In this document: positions 46,653 to 53,876 of the stretch, piece by piece
How positions within the stretch are numbered: the stretch's first letter is position 1
Layout of the letters: each line of letters opens with the position of its first letter
Assembly: GCA_965279075.1 (NCBI GenBank)
Contig: CBDIHI010000008.1
Span: 186,001-250,000, forward strand
Reading direction: 5' to 3'
Length of the DNA stretch: 64,000 bases
Source: SZAS-79 sp965279075
GTDB taxonomy: Bacteria > Pseudomonadota > Gammaproteobacteria > Burkholderiales > SG8-39
The notes under the pieces: model-generated
Database searches by the model: none
What the model was told of the DNA's origin: nothing
The model's input: the letters and a program-made list of their open reading frames with translations, nothing else
Program-made: the position numbers and the translations under genes

Positions 46653-47453
46653 ATGATCTTCAACGCGAGGATGTACTCGGTCGCGCCGCCGGCGAAAGCC
46701 GCGTGGCGCGAACTGCTCGGGTGGGTGCTCGAGCGGGCCGGCGTACGCATGGAGTTCATCGACCAGGAGCCGCCCGCGACGCTTGCAGACATGTGGGCGC
46801 GCGACGACCTCGGTTGCGCGATGATGTGCGGTCTGCCGTATTCGCACAGGAAGCCGCGCCCGATCCTGCTCGCTGCGCCCGTCCCCTCGCCTGCGCGTTA
46901 CGGCGGCCGGGCGGTGTATTTCTCCGACCTGGCCGTCCGCGCGGATGCGCCGTTCAACAGACTCGAGGACACCTTCGGGCGCGTGGTCGGCTACACGCTG
47001 ACCGACTCGATGTCGGGCTGCGTGGCGCTGCGCCGTCACCTGCTGGCTTTCCGCAAGCCGGGGGCCGCCGCCCTCTACGGCAAGGTGGTCGGCGAACTCG
47101 TGAACGCCCGCGGCATCATCCAGGCGCTGGATGACGGCCGCATCGACGTAGGGCCCCTCGACAGCTACGTGCACGACCTGATCCGGCACAACGACCCGGC
47201 TTTCGCCGCCAAGGTGCGTGTCATAGCGACCACCGACGCGGCGCCGATGCCGCCGCTGATCGCCACTGCGGCCCTCGACTCCGACACGGTCGGGCGCCTG
47301 CGCACCGCATTCGCCGCGGTAGAGCACGCGCCGGAACTCGGGGCCGCCCGTGCCACGCTGCTGCTGCAGAAGTTCGCCTTCCCGGAACCTTCGGCCTACG
47401 ATGTCTTTCACGGCATCCAGGAGTCCGCCGAACAGCACCCGGGAGTCTGGTAA
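46653..47453 (+). CDS. PhnD-like substrate-binding-domain protein without a signal peptide
   Basis: A 266-residue protein that resembles the phosphate/phosphonate (PhnD) binding-protein fold. SPARYGGRAVYFSDLAVR and DGRIDVGPLDSYVHDLIRHN are typical of it, and the latter half closes with FHGIQESAEQHPGVW. It starts at the ATG that immediately follows the Bug gene. No hydrophobic leader is present, so it is expected in the cytoplasm, unlike a normal transporter receptor. The Rieske gene starts 3 bp later. It could be a binding or regulatory subunit, but that is not established. Confidence 0.7.
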   Translation: MIFNARMYSVAPPAKAAWRELLGWVLERAGVRMEFIDQEPPATLADMWARDDLGCAMMCGLPYSHRKPRPILLAAPVPSPARYGGRAVYFSDLAVRADAPFNRLEDTFGRVVGYTLTDSMSGCVALRRHLLAFRKPGAAALYGKVVGELVNARGIIQALDDGRIDVGPLDSYVHDLIRHNDPAFAAKVRVIATTDAAPMPPLIATAALDSDTVGRLRTAFAAVEHAPELGAARATLLLQKFAFPEPSAYDVFHGIQESAEQHPGVW

Positions 47454-47456
47454 CCC

Positions 47457-48155
47457 GTGGAAAGGCGCGAGTTCCTCAGGCTCTGCGCCAGCGGCCTCGC
47501 TGTCACCGGGGTGCCGCCCGCCTTGGCGCAGGGCGCCACGGTCCGCCGGTACCCACGTGCGAAACTGGTGGATGCGCAGGGCAAGGCGCTGCGCGCTTCT
47601 TCGCTGCCTGTGCAACAGAACCTCGTCTTCCAGTACCCGTTCGCCTCCACGCCCTGCTTCCTGATCAATCTGGGCAAGCCCGCCAAGGCATCCGCCCAGC
47701 TGAAGACCGCGGCGAATCAGCCCTACGAATGGAAAGGCGGGGTCGGCGCCACGCGGTCGATCGTCGCCTACTCGGCCATCTGTGCGCATCAGCTCGCCTA
47801 CCCGACGAAGGAAATCAGTTTCATCAGCTTCAGGGCCGAAGCGAGCGACAGGAACAGGCATGCCGCGGTGATCCACTGCTGTGCCGAGCACAGCCAGTAC
47901 GACCCGGCCGAAGGCGGACGCGTGGTCGCCGGGCCCGCGCCCCAGCCGCTTGCGGCGATCCTCCTCGAGCACGACCCGAAGACCGACGGGCTGGTCGCCG
48001 TCGGCACGCTCGGCGGCGAAATGTTCAACCAGTTCTTCGCCAAGTACGAATTCAAGCTGGCCCTCGAATTGGGCGGGGCCGCACGACAGGCGGTCACCGG
48101 GACGACAGTGGTCAGCGAACTGGACCGCTATTGCCGCCAGCAGGTGCGCTGCTAA
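47457..48155 (+). CDS. Tat-exported Rieske-type [2Fe-2S] protein
   Basis: A 232-residue protein with a twin-arginine signal (ERREFLRLCASGLAVTG, residues 2-18, then a hydrophobic stretch to AQ). The Rieske ligands appear as C109-A-H111 and C142-A-E-H145. The spacing between the pairs is about 30 residues, longer than the usual 15-20, which may mark an unusual subgroup. The GTG start at 47457 follows the PhnD-like stop by 3 bp. It ends 3 bp before aat. The fold and export signal are clear; its redox partner is not. Confidence 0.78.
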   Translation: MERREFLRLCASGLAVTGVPPALAQGATVRRYPRAKLVDAQGKALRASSLPVQQNLVFQYPFASTPCFLINLGKPAKASAQLKTAANQPYEWKGGVGATRSIVAYSAICAHQLAYPTKEISFISFRAEASDRNRHAAVIHCCAEHSQYDPAEGGRVVAGPAPQPLAAILLEHDPKTDGLVAVGTLGGEMFNQFFAKYEFKLALELGGAARQAVTGTTVVSELDRYCRQQVRC

Positions 48156-48158
48156 CGC

Positions 48159-48884
48159 ATGATCGCCTGGATGGAGCGCCACACACCGTTCCCGCCGGTG
48201 GAGCGTGCGCTCCGCCATCCCAACGGACTGCTGGCCGCGGGCGGCGACCTGTCCGCCGACCGCCTGCTCTCCGCTTACCGCAAGGGCATCTTCCCGTGGT
48301 TTTCGGCGGGCGAGCCGCTGATGTGGTGGTCGCCCGACCCGCGCATGGTGCTGCATACGGACGAGATGAAGGTGTCGCGATCGCTCGCCAAGAGCATCCG
48401 CAACCGTGGTTACGAAGTCCGGGTGGATACCGCCTTCGCCGCGGTGCTTGAAGGCTGCGCCGGCCCGCGCCGGCACCAGCCCGGCACCTGGCTGGGCCCG
48501 GAAATGCGCGCCGCGTACCAGAAGCTGCACCAGATGGGGTACGCGCACTCTTTCGAGACATGGCTGGACGGCACGCTGGTGGGCGGGCTCTACGGCATGG
48601 CCATCGGGCGGATGTTCTACGGCGAGTCGATGTTCGCACGCGCCACGGACGCCTCCAAGGTGGCGCTGGCCGCCCTGGTGGCCGAGCTTCGAGCGCGGGG
48701 CTTCCCGATGATCGACTGCCAGATGAACACCGGCCACCTCGCGTCCCTGGGCGCCCGTGAAATAGTGCGCAGCGAATTCTTGCGCACGCTCTCGGCATTG
48801 GTAAACTACGGCGAGCCGCCGGGCCGCTGGGCATTGACTCACGGCGACACTCGACGGCTGGACGAGGCCCCATGTCACGACTAA
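48159..48884 (+). CDS. aat: Leucyl/phenylalanyl-tRNA-protein transferase
   Basis: A 241-residue enzyme that adds leucine or phenylalanine to the N-terminus of proteins with basic N-terminal residues, marking them for ClpS/ClpAP. The signatures are FPWFSAGEPLMWWSPDPR (about residue 45), GGLYGMAIGRMFYGESMF and IDCQMNTGHLASLGAREI. The length is typical. It overlaps the bpt gene by 13 bp, so both N-degron enzymes are translated together. Confidence 0.95.
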   Translation: MIAWMERHTPFPPVERALRHPNGLLAAGGDLSADRLLSAYRKGIFPWFSAGEPLMWWSPDPRMVLHTDEMKVSRSLAKSIRNRGYEVRVDTAFAAVLEGCAGPRRHQPGTWLGPEMRAAYQKLHQMGYAHSFETWLDGTLVGGLYGMAIGRMFYGESMFARATDASKVALAALVAELRARGFPMIDCQMNTGHLASLGAREIVRSEFLRTLSALVNYGEPPGRWALTHGDTRRLDEAPCHD

Positions 48885-49609
48885 ACGACCTGCCGCACGC
48901 AATACTGCAGTTCTACGTGACTGCGCCGTACCCGTGCAGCTACCTGCCCGACCGCATGGCCCGGTCGCAGGTCGCGACGCCTTCCCACCTCATCAACACC
49001 GAGCTGTACGGCGACCTCGTCAAGGCGGGCTTTCGCCGCAGCGGGATCTTCACGTACCGCCCGCACTGCGACAGCTGCCGCGCATGCGTGCCGGTGCGCA
49101 TCCCAGTGAACGAGTACGTCGCCGCGCGGTCGCAAAAGCGCGCCTGGAAGCTGCACGCGGGCCTCACCTCGCAAACGCAGCCGCTCAAGTTCCGGCTCGA
49201 GCACTATGCGCTGTACCTGCGCTACCAGTCCAAGCGCCACTCCGGCGGCGGCATGGACAACGACAGCCGCGACCAGTACTCCCATTTCCTGCTGCAGAGC
49301 CGGGTGGACACGCGGCTGGTGGAATTCCGCGACCAGGGCCAGCTGGTGATGGTTTCGATCGTCGACTTCCTGCCCGACGGGCTGTCCTCGGTCTATACCT
49401 TCTTCGAGCCGGATCGCAAGGGCGCGAGCTTCGGCACCTACAACATCCTCGCCCAGATCGAGACCTGCAAGGCGCTGGGCCTGCCCTACCTCTACCTCGG
49501 GTACTGGATCCGGGAAAGCCCCAAGATGGCCTACAAGTCGCGTTTCCTGCCGATCGAAGGCTTCGTGGGCGGTGCCTGGCGCCGGCTGGACGCACGCGAC
49601 CTCGGCTAG
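48872..49609 (+). CDS. bpt: Aspartate/glutamate leucyltransferase (arginyltransferase family)
   Basis: A 245-residue transferase that attaches leucine to proteins with N-terminal Asp or Glu. It has an N-terminal cysteine-rich segment (CDSCRACVPVRIP) and the conserved GYWIRESPKMAYKSRFLP near the C-terminus. The PYPCSYLPDRMARSQV opening fits the family. It begins 13 bp before the end of aat, a common arrangement for these paired N-degron enzymes. A weak GC-rich palindrome without a T run follows. Confidence 0.94.
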   Translation: MSRLNDLPHAILQFYVTAPYPCSYLPDRMARSQVATPSHLINTELYGDLVKAGFRRSGIFTYRPHCDSCRACVPVRIPVNEYVAARSQKRAWKLHAGLTSQTQPLKFRLEHYALYLRYQSKRHSGGGMDNDSRDQYSHFLLQSRVDTRLVEFRDQGQLVMVSIVDFLPDGLSSVYTFFEPDRKGASFGTYNILAQIETCKALGLPYLYLGYWIRESPKMAYKSRFLPIEGFVGGAWRRLDARDLG

Positions 49610-49678
49610 CCCGGCCGGGCCCTAAAGTCGAAGATTCGATCCGGAAAGTCCAGTCCTGTAGTCCCTCTCCGGTCAATT

Positions 49679-49700
49679 GATGTATCGGTACCGATACATC
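49679..49700. promoter_or_regulatory. Perfect 22-bp palindrome upstream of pyrD
   Basis: The half-site GATGTATCGGT and its exact reverse complement meet with no spacer. It lies 37 bp before the pyrD ATG, where an operator would act. It is not a terminator: no T run follows. The pattern resembles operators of TetR-type dimers, but no regulator gene is adjacent. Confidence 0.6.
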
Positions 49701-49736
49701 CAGCACGGACGCCGGGCAGCCGGTAAAATGCCGGCC

Positions 49737-50741
49737 ATGCTGTATTCCCTCGTCCGCCCGCTGCTCTTCTCGCTCGACCCGGAAACCGCCCACGGCCTGA
49801 CGCTGCGGGGCGCCGACCTGTTCGGCGGCCTGCTCGGGACCACGGTCCCTCCCCGGCCCGTACGCATGATGGGGATCGAGTTCCCCAACCCAGTGGGGCT
49901 CGCCGCGGGGCTGGACAAGGACGCGGAGCACATCGACGCGCTGGCCGGGCTCGGATTCGGCTTCATCGAAGTGGGCACCGTGACGCCGCGCCCGCAACCC
50001 GGCAACCCGAAACCGCGGATCTTCCGTCTGCCCGGCGCGAATGCGCTGATCAACCGGTTCGGCTTCAACAACGTGGGCGTCGACGCGTTCCTCGCCAACG
50101 TGTCCCGCGCCCGGTGGCGCGGCGTGCTCGGGATCAACATCGGCAAGAACTTCGACACGCCGATCGAGAAGGCCGCCGACGACTACGTGCTGTGCCTCGA
50201 GAAGGTCTACACGGCGGCCAGTTACGTCACCATCAACATCTCCTCGCCCAACACCAAGGGCCTGCGCGGGCTGCAGGGCAAGTCCGAGCTCGACGACCTG
50301 CTCGGCCGCATCGCGTCGTGCAGGGAGCGGCTCGCGGACACGCACGGCAAGCGCGTGCCGCTGGTGCTGAAGATCGCGCCCGACTTCGAAGGCACCCAGG
50401 TCGCCGACATCGCCGCCGCCGTGCGCGCCCACCGCATCGACGCGGTGATCGCCACCAACACCTCGCTGTCGCGCGAAGGCGTCGAAGGCATGGCCCACGC
50501 CACCGAGCAGGGCGGGCTCTCCGGCGCCCCGATCAAGGCGCGCGCCACTGCGGTGCTCGCGGCGATGGCACGCGAATTGGCGGGCGAAGTGCCCCTCATC
50601 GGCGCCGGCGGCATCCTCAAGGGCCGTGACGCCGTCGAGAAGCGCGAAGCCGGCGCGACGCTCGTCCAGCTCTACACCGGCCTCGTCTACCGCGGCCCGG
50701 CGCTGGTCGCCGAATGCGCCCGGGCGCTGGCGGAAAAATGA
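49737..50741 (+). CDS. pyrD: Dihydroorotate dehydrogenase (quinone), class 2
   Basis: A 334-residue membrane-associated flavoenzyme of pyrimidine biosynthesis that passes electrons from dihydroorotate to quinone. It has the N-terminal helix typical of class 2 enzymes (LYSLVRPLLFSLDPETAHGL), the FMN-binding region GINIGKNFDTP, NISSPNTKGLRGLQ and a catalytic serine in the same NISSPN segment. I chose ATG 49737 because it opens this helix; an upstream frame crosses the palindrome. Its stop overlaps the ferredoxin start (ATGA). Confidence 0.96.
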   Translation: MLYSLVRPLLFSLDPETAHGLTLRGADLFGGLLGTTVPPRPVRMMGIEFPNPVGLAAGLDKDAEHIDALAGLGFGFIEVGTVTPRPQPGNPKPRIFRLPGANALINRFGFNNVGVDAFLANVSRARWRGVLGINIGKNFDTPIEKAADDYVLCLEKVYTAASYVTINISSPNTKGLRGLQGKSELDDLLGRIASCRERLADTHGKRVPLVLKIAPDFEGTQVADIAAAVRAHRIDAVIATNTSLSREGVEGMAHATEQGGLSGAPIKARATAVLAAMARELAGEVPLIGAGGILKGRDAVEKREAGATLVQLYTGLVYRGPALVAECARALAEK

Positions 50742-51109
50742 AGCCTGCCGCCGTCGCGGTGATCGACGAGGCACGCTGCATCGGCTGCACGCTGTGCATC
50801 GCCGCCTGCCCGGTCGACGCCATCTCCGGTGCGCAGGGACTGATGCACACCGTGATCGCTCGCTATTGCATCGGCTGCGACCTGTGCGTGCCGCCCTGCC
50901 CGGTCGACTGCATCGAGATGCTCGCCTCGACGCTCGAATGGACCGATGCGGACAAAATGGCCGCAAAGCAGCGCGCACGCCGCCGCAAGTCGCGGCTCGC
51001 GACGCAGAGGGCGATCCCACCATCGCTCCCAGGGGAGCGCCGCGCGTCGGTCTCGGCCGCGATCGCGCGCGTGAAGGCGAAGCGCGCCTCGCGCGCGAGG
51101 CCGGCATGA
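50738..51109 (+). CDS. RnfB-type ferredoxin, 2[4Fe-4S]
   Basis: A 123-residue protein with two [4Fe-4S] ferredoxin motifs (CIGCTLCIAACPVDAI at about residue 14 and CIGCDLCVPPCPVDCIEM at about 44). A highly basic, lysine/arginine-rich C-terminal third follows. It lacks the membrane segment and the N-terminal cluster of a full RnfB. This short form is typical next to nth in proteobacteria. It overlaps pyrD by 4 bp and nth by 4 bp, so the three genes are one unit. Its electron donor is unknown. Confidence 0.88.
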   Translation: MKPAAVAVIDEARCIGCTLCIAACPVDAISGAQGLMHTVIARYCIGCDLCVPPCPVDCIEMLASTLEWTDADKMAAKQRARRRKSRLATQRAIPPSLPGERRASVSAAIARVKAKRASRARPA

Positions 51110-51747
51110 ACGCGGGCAAGCGCCACGAGATCTTCAGCCGGCTGCGCGCCCAGAACCCCGAGCCGCGCTCCGAACTGGAGTACGCGTCCCCCTACCAGCT
51201 GCTGGTGGCCGTCGTGCTGTCGGCGCAGGCCACCGACAAGTCGGTGAACCTTGCGACGGCAAGGCTGTTCCCGGTCGCCGATACCCCGGCAAAGATGGTC
51301 GCGTTGGGCGAGGCGAAGGTCACGCAGTTCATCCGCACGATCGGCCTGTTCCGCACCAAGGCGAAGAACGTGGTCGCCCTCTCCCGGCTGCTGCTGGAGC
51401 GGCACGGCGGGCGGGTGCCGGACACCCATGAGGCCCTCGAAGCCCTGCCCGGGGTGGGTCGCAAGACCGCCAACGTGGTACTCAACATCGCCTTCGGGAA
51501 ACCGACGATCGCCGTGGACACGCACATCTTCCGGATCTCGAACCGGACCGGCATCGCGCCCGGCAAGGACGTGCTGGAGGTCGAGAAGAAGCTCCTCAAG
51601 TTCACCCCGGAGGACTTCCGGCAGCATGCGCACCACTGGCTGATCCTGCACGGCCGCTATGTCTGCGTGGCGCGCAAACCCCGCTGCCCGGACTGCATCA
51701 TCCGGGACCTGTGCGAATTCAAGGGCAAGACCAGGCCCGAAGCCTGA
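51106..51747 (+). CDS. nth: Endonuclease III
   Basis: A 213-residue base-excision repair glycosylase/lyase for oxidised pyrimidines. The helix-hairpin-helix is LPGVGRKTANVVLN (about residue 113), with the catalytic lysine in it and an aspartate in VDTHIFR. The C-terminal iron-sulfur cluster has cysteines in RCPDCIIRDLC and one more near RYVCVARK. The ATG overlaps the ferredoxin stop (ATGA). It is followed 7 bp later by the DUF1841 gene. Confidence 0.96.
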   Translation: MNAGKRHEIFSRLRAQNPEPRSELEYASPYQLLVAVVLSAQATDKSVNLATARLFPVADTPAKMVALGEAKVTQFIRTIGLFRTKAKNVVALSRLLLERHGGRVPDTHEALEALPGVGRKTANVVLNIAFGKPTIAVDTHIFRISNRTGIAPGKDVLEVEKKLLKFTPEDFRQHAHHWLILHGRYVCVARKPRCPDCIIRDLCEFKGKTRPEA

Positions 51748-51754
51748 CGCCGCG

Positions 51755-52186
51755 ATGTTCAATCCCAGCCGCGAACAGGTGCGTGATTTCTTCTTCGAGA
51801 CCTGGCGCAAGTACCGCGCCGCCGAGCCTTTGGCAGGCCTCGAGACGGTGGCACTGGACATCGCGCTGCTGCATCCCGAGTACCATCCCGTGCTCGACGC
51901 GCCGGAACGCTTTCGCGAGCAGGAATATTTCCCCGAGCTCGGCGAAACCAACCCGTTCCTCCACATGAGCCTGCACATGGCGCTGGAGGAGCAGTTGTCG
52001 ATCGACCAGCCGAAGGGCGTAGCTGGCGCCTTTGCCGCGCTCATGGCACGCACGGGCGACCGCCACGAAGCGCTGCACCAGGCGATCGAATGCCTGGCCG
52101 AGATGGTGTGGCGCTCGCAAAGAGACGGCACCCCGCCGGACCCCCTCGCCTACCTGGACAACCTGGCCAGGCGCGGCCGCAAATGA
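51755..52186 (+). CDS. DUF1841 family protein
   Basis: A 143-residue soluble protein of unknown function. The FNPSREQVRDFFFETWRKYR opening and HPEYHPVLD with MSLHMALEEQLSIDQPKGV are characteristic of the DUF1841 family. The family is found mainly in beta- and gammaproteobacteria next to nth, as here. ATG 51755 matches the usual start. A hairpin follows 1 bp after the stop. Confidence 0.88.
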   Translation: MFNPSREQVRDFFFETWRKYRAAEPLAGLETVALDIALLHPEYHPVLDAPERFREQEYFPELGETNPFLHMSLHMALEEQLSIDQPKGVAGAFAALMARTGDRHEALHQAIECLAEMVWRSQRDGTPPDPLAYLDNLARRGRK

Positions 52187-52187
52187 A

Positions 52188-52211
52188 AAAGGCCCGCCAG
52201 GGCGGGCCTTT
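52188..52211. terminator. Bidirectional terminator between DUF1841 and the cytochrome genes
   Basis: AAAGGCCCGCC and GGCGGGCCTTT form an 11-bp stem around an AG loop. The flanks give A/T runs on both strands. It lies just after the DUF1841 stop and 22 bp after the end of the minus-strand cytochrome gene at 52233, so it can serve both. Confidence 0.85.
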
Positions 52212-52232
52212 CCCGAAGCGAACCGCCTGCGT

Positions 52233-52568
52233 TCAGCGATGCGTGACCAGGTTCGAGGGCTGGCTCGCGAACCAGGCGGCGAGGTCGTCCATCTCCTGGT
52301 TGGACAGCGTGGCGGCGAAGCCTTTCATGATCGCGTTGTTGCGCTTGCCGGTCTTGTAATCGGACAACGCCTTCTTCAGGTAGTCAGGCAGCTGCCCGGC
52401 GAGAATCGGGAAGTCCGGGCCGGTCGGCTTGTTGCCGTCCGGGCCATGGCAGGCGGCGCAGACCTGGGCCGCCTTGGCCTTGCCGGCCTCGGCGTTGCCC
52501 TTGGCGGAAACGCCGGCACTGCCGAGCGCGAATGCCGCTGCGGCGGCGAGGGTGAGGAGATGCTTCAC
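52233..52568 (-). CDS. Periplasmic class I cytochrome c (second of a pair)
   Basis: A 111-residue cytochrome c with a signal peptide (HLLTLAAAAAFALGSAGVSA). The haem motif is CAACH (about residue 40), and the distal methionine is probably in NNAIMKGFAATLS. The GTG start at 52568 has a GGGGAGA ribosome site and overlaps the stop of the preceding cytochrome gene (GTGA), so both are made together. Such tandem c-type cytochromes usually donate electrons to a terminal oxidase or a periplasmic reductase. Confidence 0.88.
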   Translation of the reverse strand: MKHLLTLAAAAAFALGSAGVSAKGNAEAGKAKAAQVCAACHGPDGNKPTGPDFPILAGQLPDYLKKALSDYKTGKRNNAIMKGFAATLSNQEMDDLAAWFASQPSNLVTHR

Positions 52569-52906
52569 TTGTGGTCTCCCCCGTAGTAGGCGGCAAGGTC
52601 GGCCATGTCCGCATCCGAGAGGCCGCGCGCGATGCCTTTCATGCTGGGATGGCTGCGCTCCCCGTTCTTGTAGCCCTGCAGCGCCTTGACGATGTACGCC
52701 GGCTGCTGGCCGTAGATCTTGGGCACGTGGTAGACCTCGGGATAGGCCGTCTTGTACCCGGGAATGCCGTGGCATCCGATGCACATCGCAAGCTTGGTTT
52801 TCCCGGCTTCGGCGTTGCCCGCGGCCCCCTGGGCGCTGGCGCCCGCGGAGAGCATCGCCATGGAGGCACCGGCGAGCAGTGCCACGATCATTCTGGGGTT
52901 GCGCAT
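52565..52906 (-). CDS. Periplasmic class I cytochrome c (first of a pair)
   Basis: A 113-residue cytochrome c with a signal peptide (RMIVALLAGASMAMLSAGAS, ending near AQ). The haem motif is CIGCH (about residue 43), with a probable distal methionine in HPSMKGIARGLSDAD. It lies just upstream of a second cytochrome of similar fold, and the two overlap by 4 bp. The pair resembles a diheme c4-type protein split into two chains. It is divergent from the MoxR gene. Confidence 0.9.
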   Translation of the reverse strand: MRNPRMIVALLAGASMAMLSAGASAQGAAGNAEAGKTKLAMCIGCHGIPGYKTAYPEVYHVPKIYGQQPAYIVKALQGYKNGERSHPSMKGIARGLSDADMADLAAYYGGDHK

Positions 52907-53021
52907 GCGGATTGGATCGCTTTGGTTTTAAAGCCGAAATTCTATCCGAACGCAGCCCCCGCCTCAACCCGACCGTTTTGGGCGCCGCTATAATCGGGGT
53001 TTACCTCAGGACGCCCTCCCC

Positions 53022-53867
53022 ATGCGCTTCGCCGGATCCGAAGAATACGTCGCCACCGAGGACCTCACGCTGGCCGTGAACGCCGCCATCACCCTCGAGC
53101 GCCCCCTGCTCATCAAGGGCGAGCCCGGCACCGGCAAGACCATGCTCGCGGTCCAGGTGGCGAAGGCCCTCGGCCTGCCGCTGCTGGAATGGCACATCAA
53201 ATCGACGACCAAGGCCCAGCAGGGCCTGTACGAGTACGACGCCGTCTCGCGACTGCGCGACTCCCAGCTCGGCGACCCGCGCGTCAAGGACATCCACAAC
53301 TACATCGTCAAGGGCATGCTCTGGCAGGCCTTCGCCCGGGACACCCCGTGCGTGCTGCTGATCGACGAGGTGGACAAGGCCGACATCGAGTTCCCCAACG
53401 ACCTGCTGAGGGAACTGGACCGCATGGAGTTCTACGTCTACGAGACGAGGGAGCTGGTGAAGGCCACCCAGCGCCCCATCGTGTTCATCACCTCGAACAA
53501 CGAGAAGGAACTCCCCGACGCGTTCCTGCGCCGGTGCTTCTTCCACTACATCCGCTTCCCGGAGAAGGACACGATGGAAAAGATCGTGGACGTCCACTTC
53601 CCGAAGCTGAAGAAGAACCTGCTGCGCGAGGCGCTGGAGGTGTTCTTCGAGATCCGCGAGGTGCCCGGGCTGAAGAAGAAGCCCTCCACCTCCGAGTTGC
53701 TCGACTGGCTGAAGCTGCTGCTCGCCGAGGACATCCCGCCGGAAGCGCTGCGCTCGAAGGACCGCAAGACGATCATTCCCCCGCTCCACGGCGCGTTGCT
53801 CAAGAACGAGCAGGACGTGCACCTGTTCGAGCGCCTGGTATTCATGACGCGGGCGAAGAACAACTAA
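53022..53867 (+). CDS. MoxR-family AAA+ ATPase
   Basis: A 281-residue AAA+ ATPase. It has Walker A GEPGTGKTM (about residue 38), Walker B VLLIDEVDKAD (about 110), sensor 1 in VFITSNNEKELP and the second-region arginine in DAFLRRCFFHY. MoxR proteins remodel or insert metal cofactors into enzymes with a partner VWA protein. The gene is followed after 9 bp by such a VWA protein. It is divergent from the cytochrome pair. The target is not apparent in the window. Confidence 0.92.
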   Translation: MRFAGSEEYVATEDLTLAVNAAITLERPLLIKGEPGTGKTMLAVQVAKALGLPLLEWHIKSTTKAQQGLYEYDAVSRLRDSQLGDPRVKDIHNYIVKGMLWQAFARDTPCVLLIDEVDKADIEFPNDLLRELDRMEFYVYETRELVKATQRPIVFITSNNEKELPDAFLRRCFFHYIRFPEKDTMEKIVDVHFPKLKKNLLREALEVFFEIREVPGLKKKPSTSELLDWLKLLLAEDIPPEALRSKDRKTIIPPLHGALLKNEQDVHLFERLVFMTRAKNN

Positions 53868-53876
53868 GGGCCCGCC

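Noticed and set aside
46644..48902. A 752-codon open frame on the minus strand opposite the PhnD-like, Rieske and aat genes
   Set aside because: It spans three well-supported genes on the other strand and has low-complexity composition typical of antisense reading in high-GC DNA.
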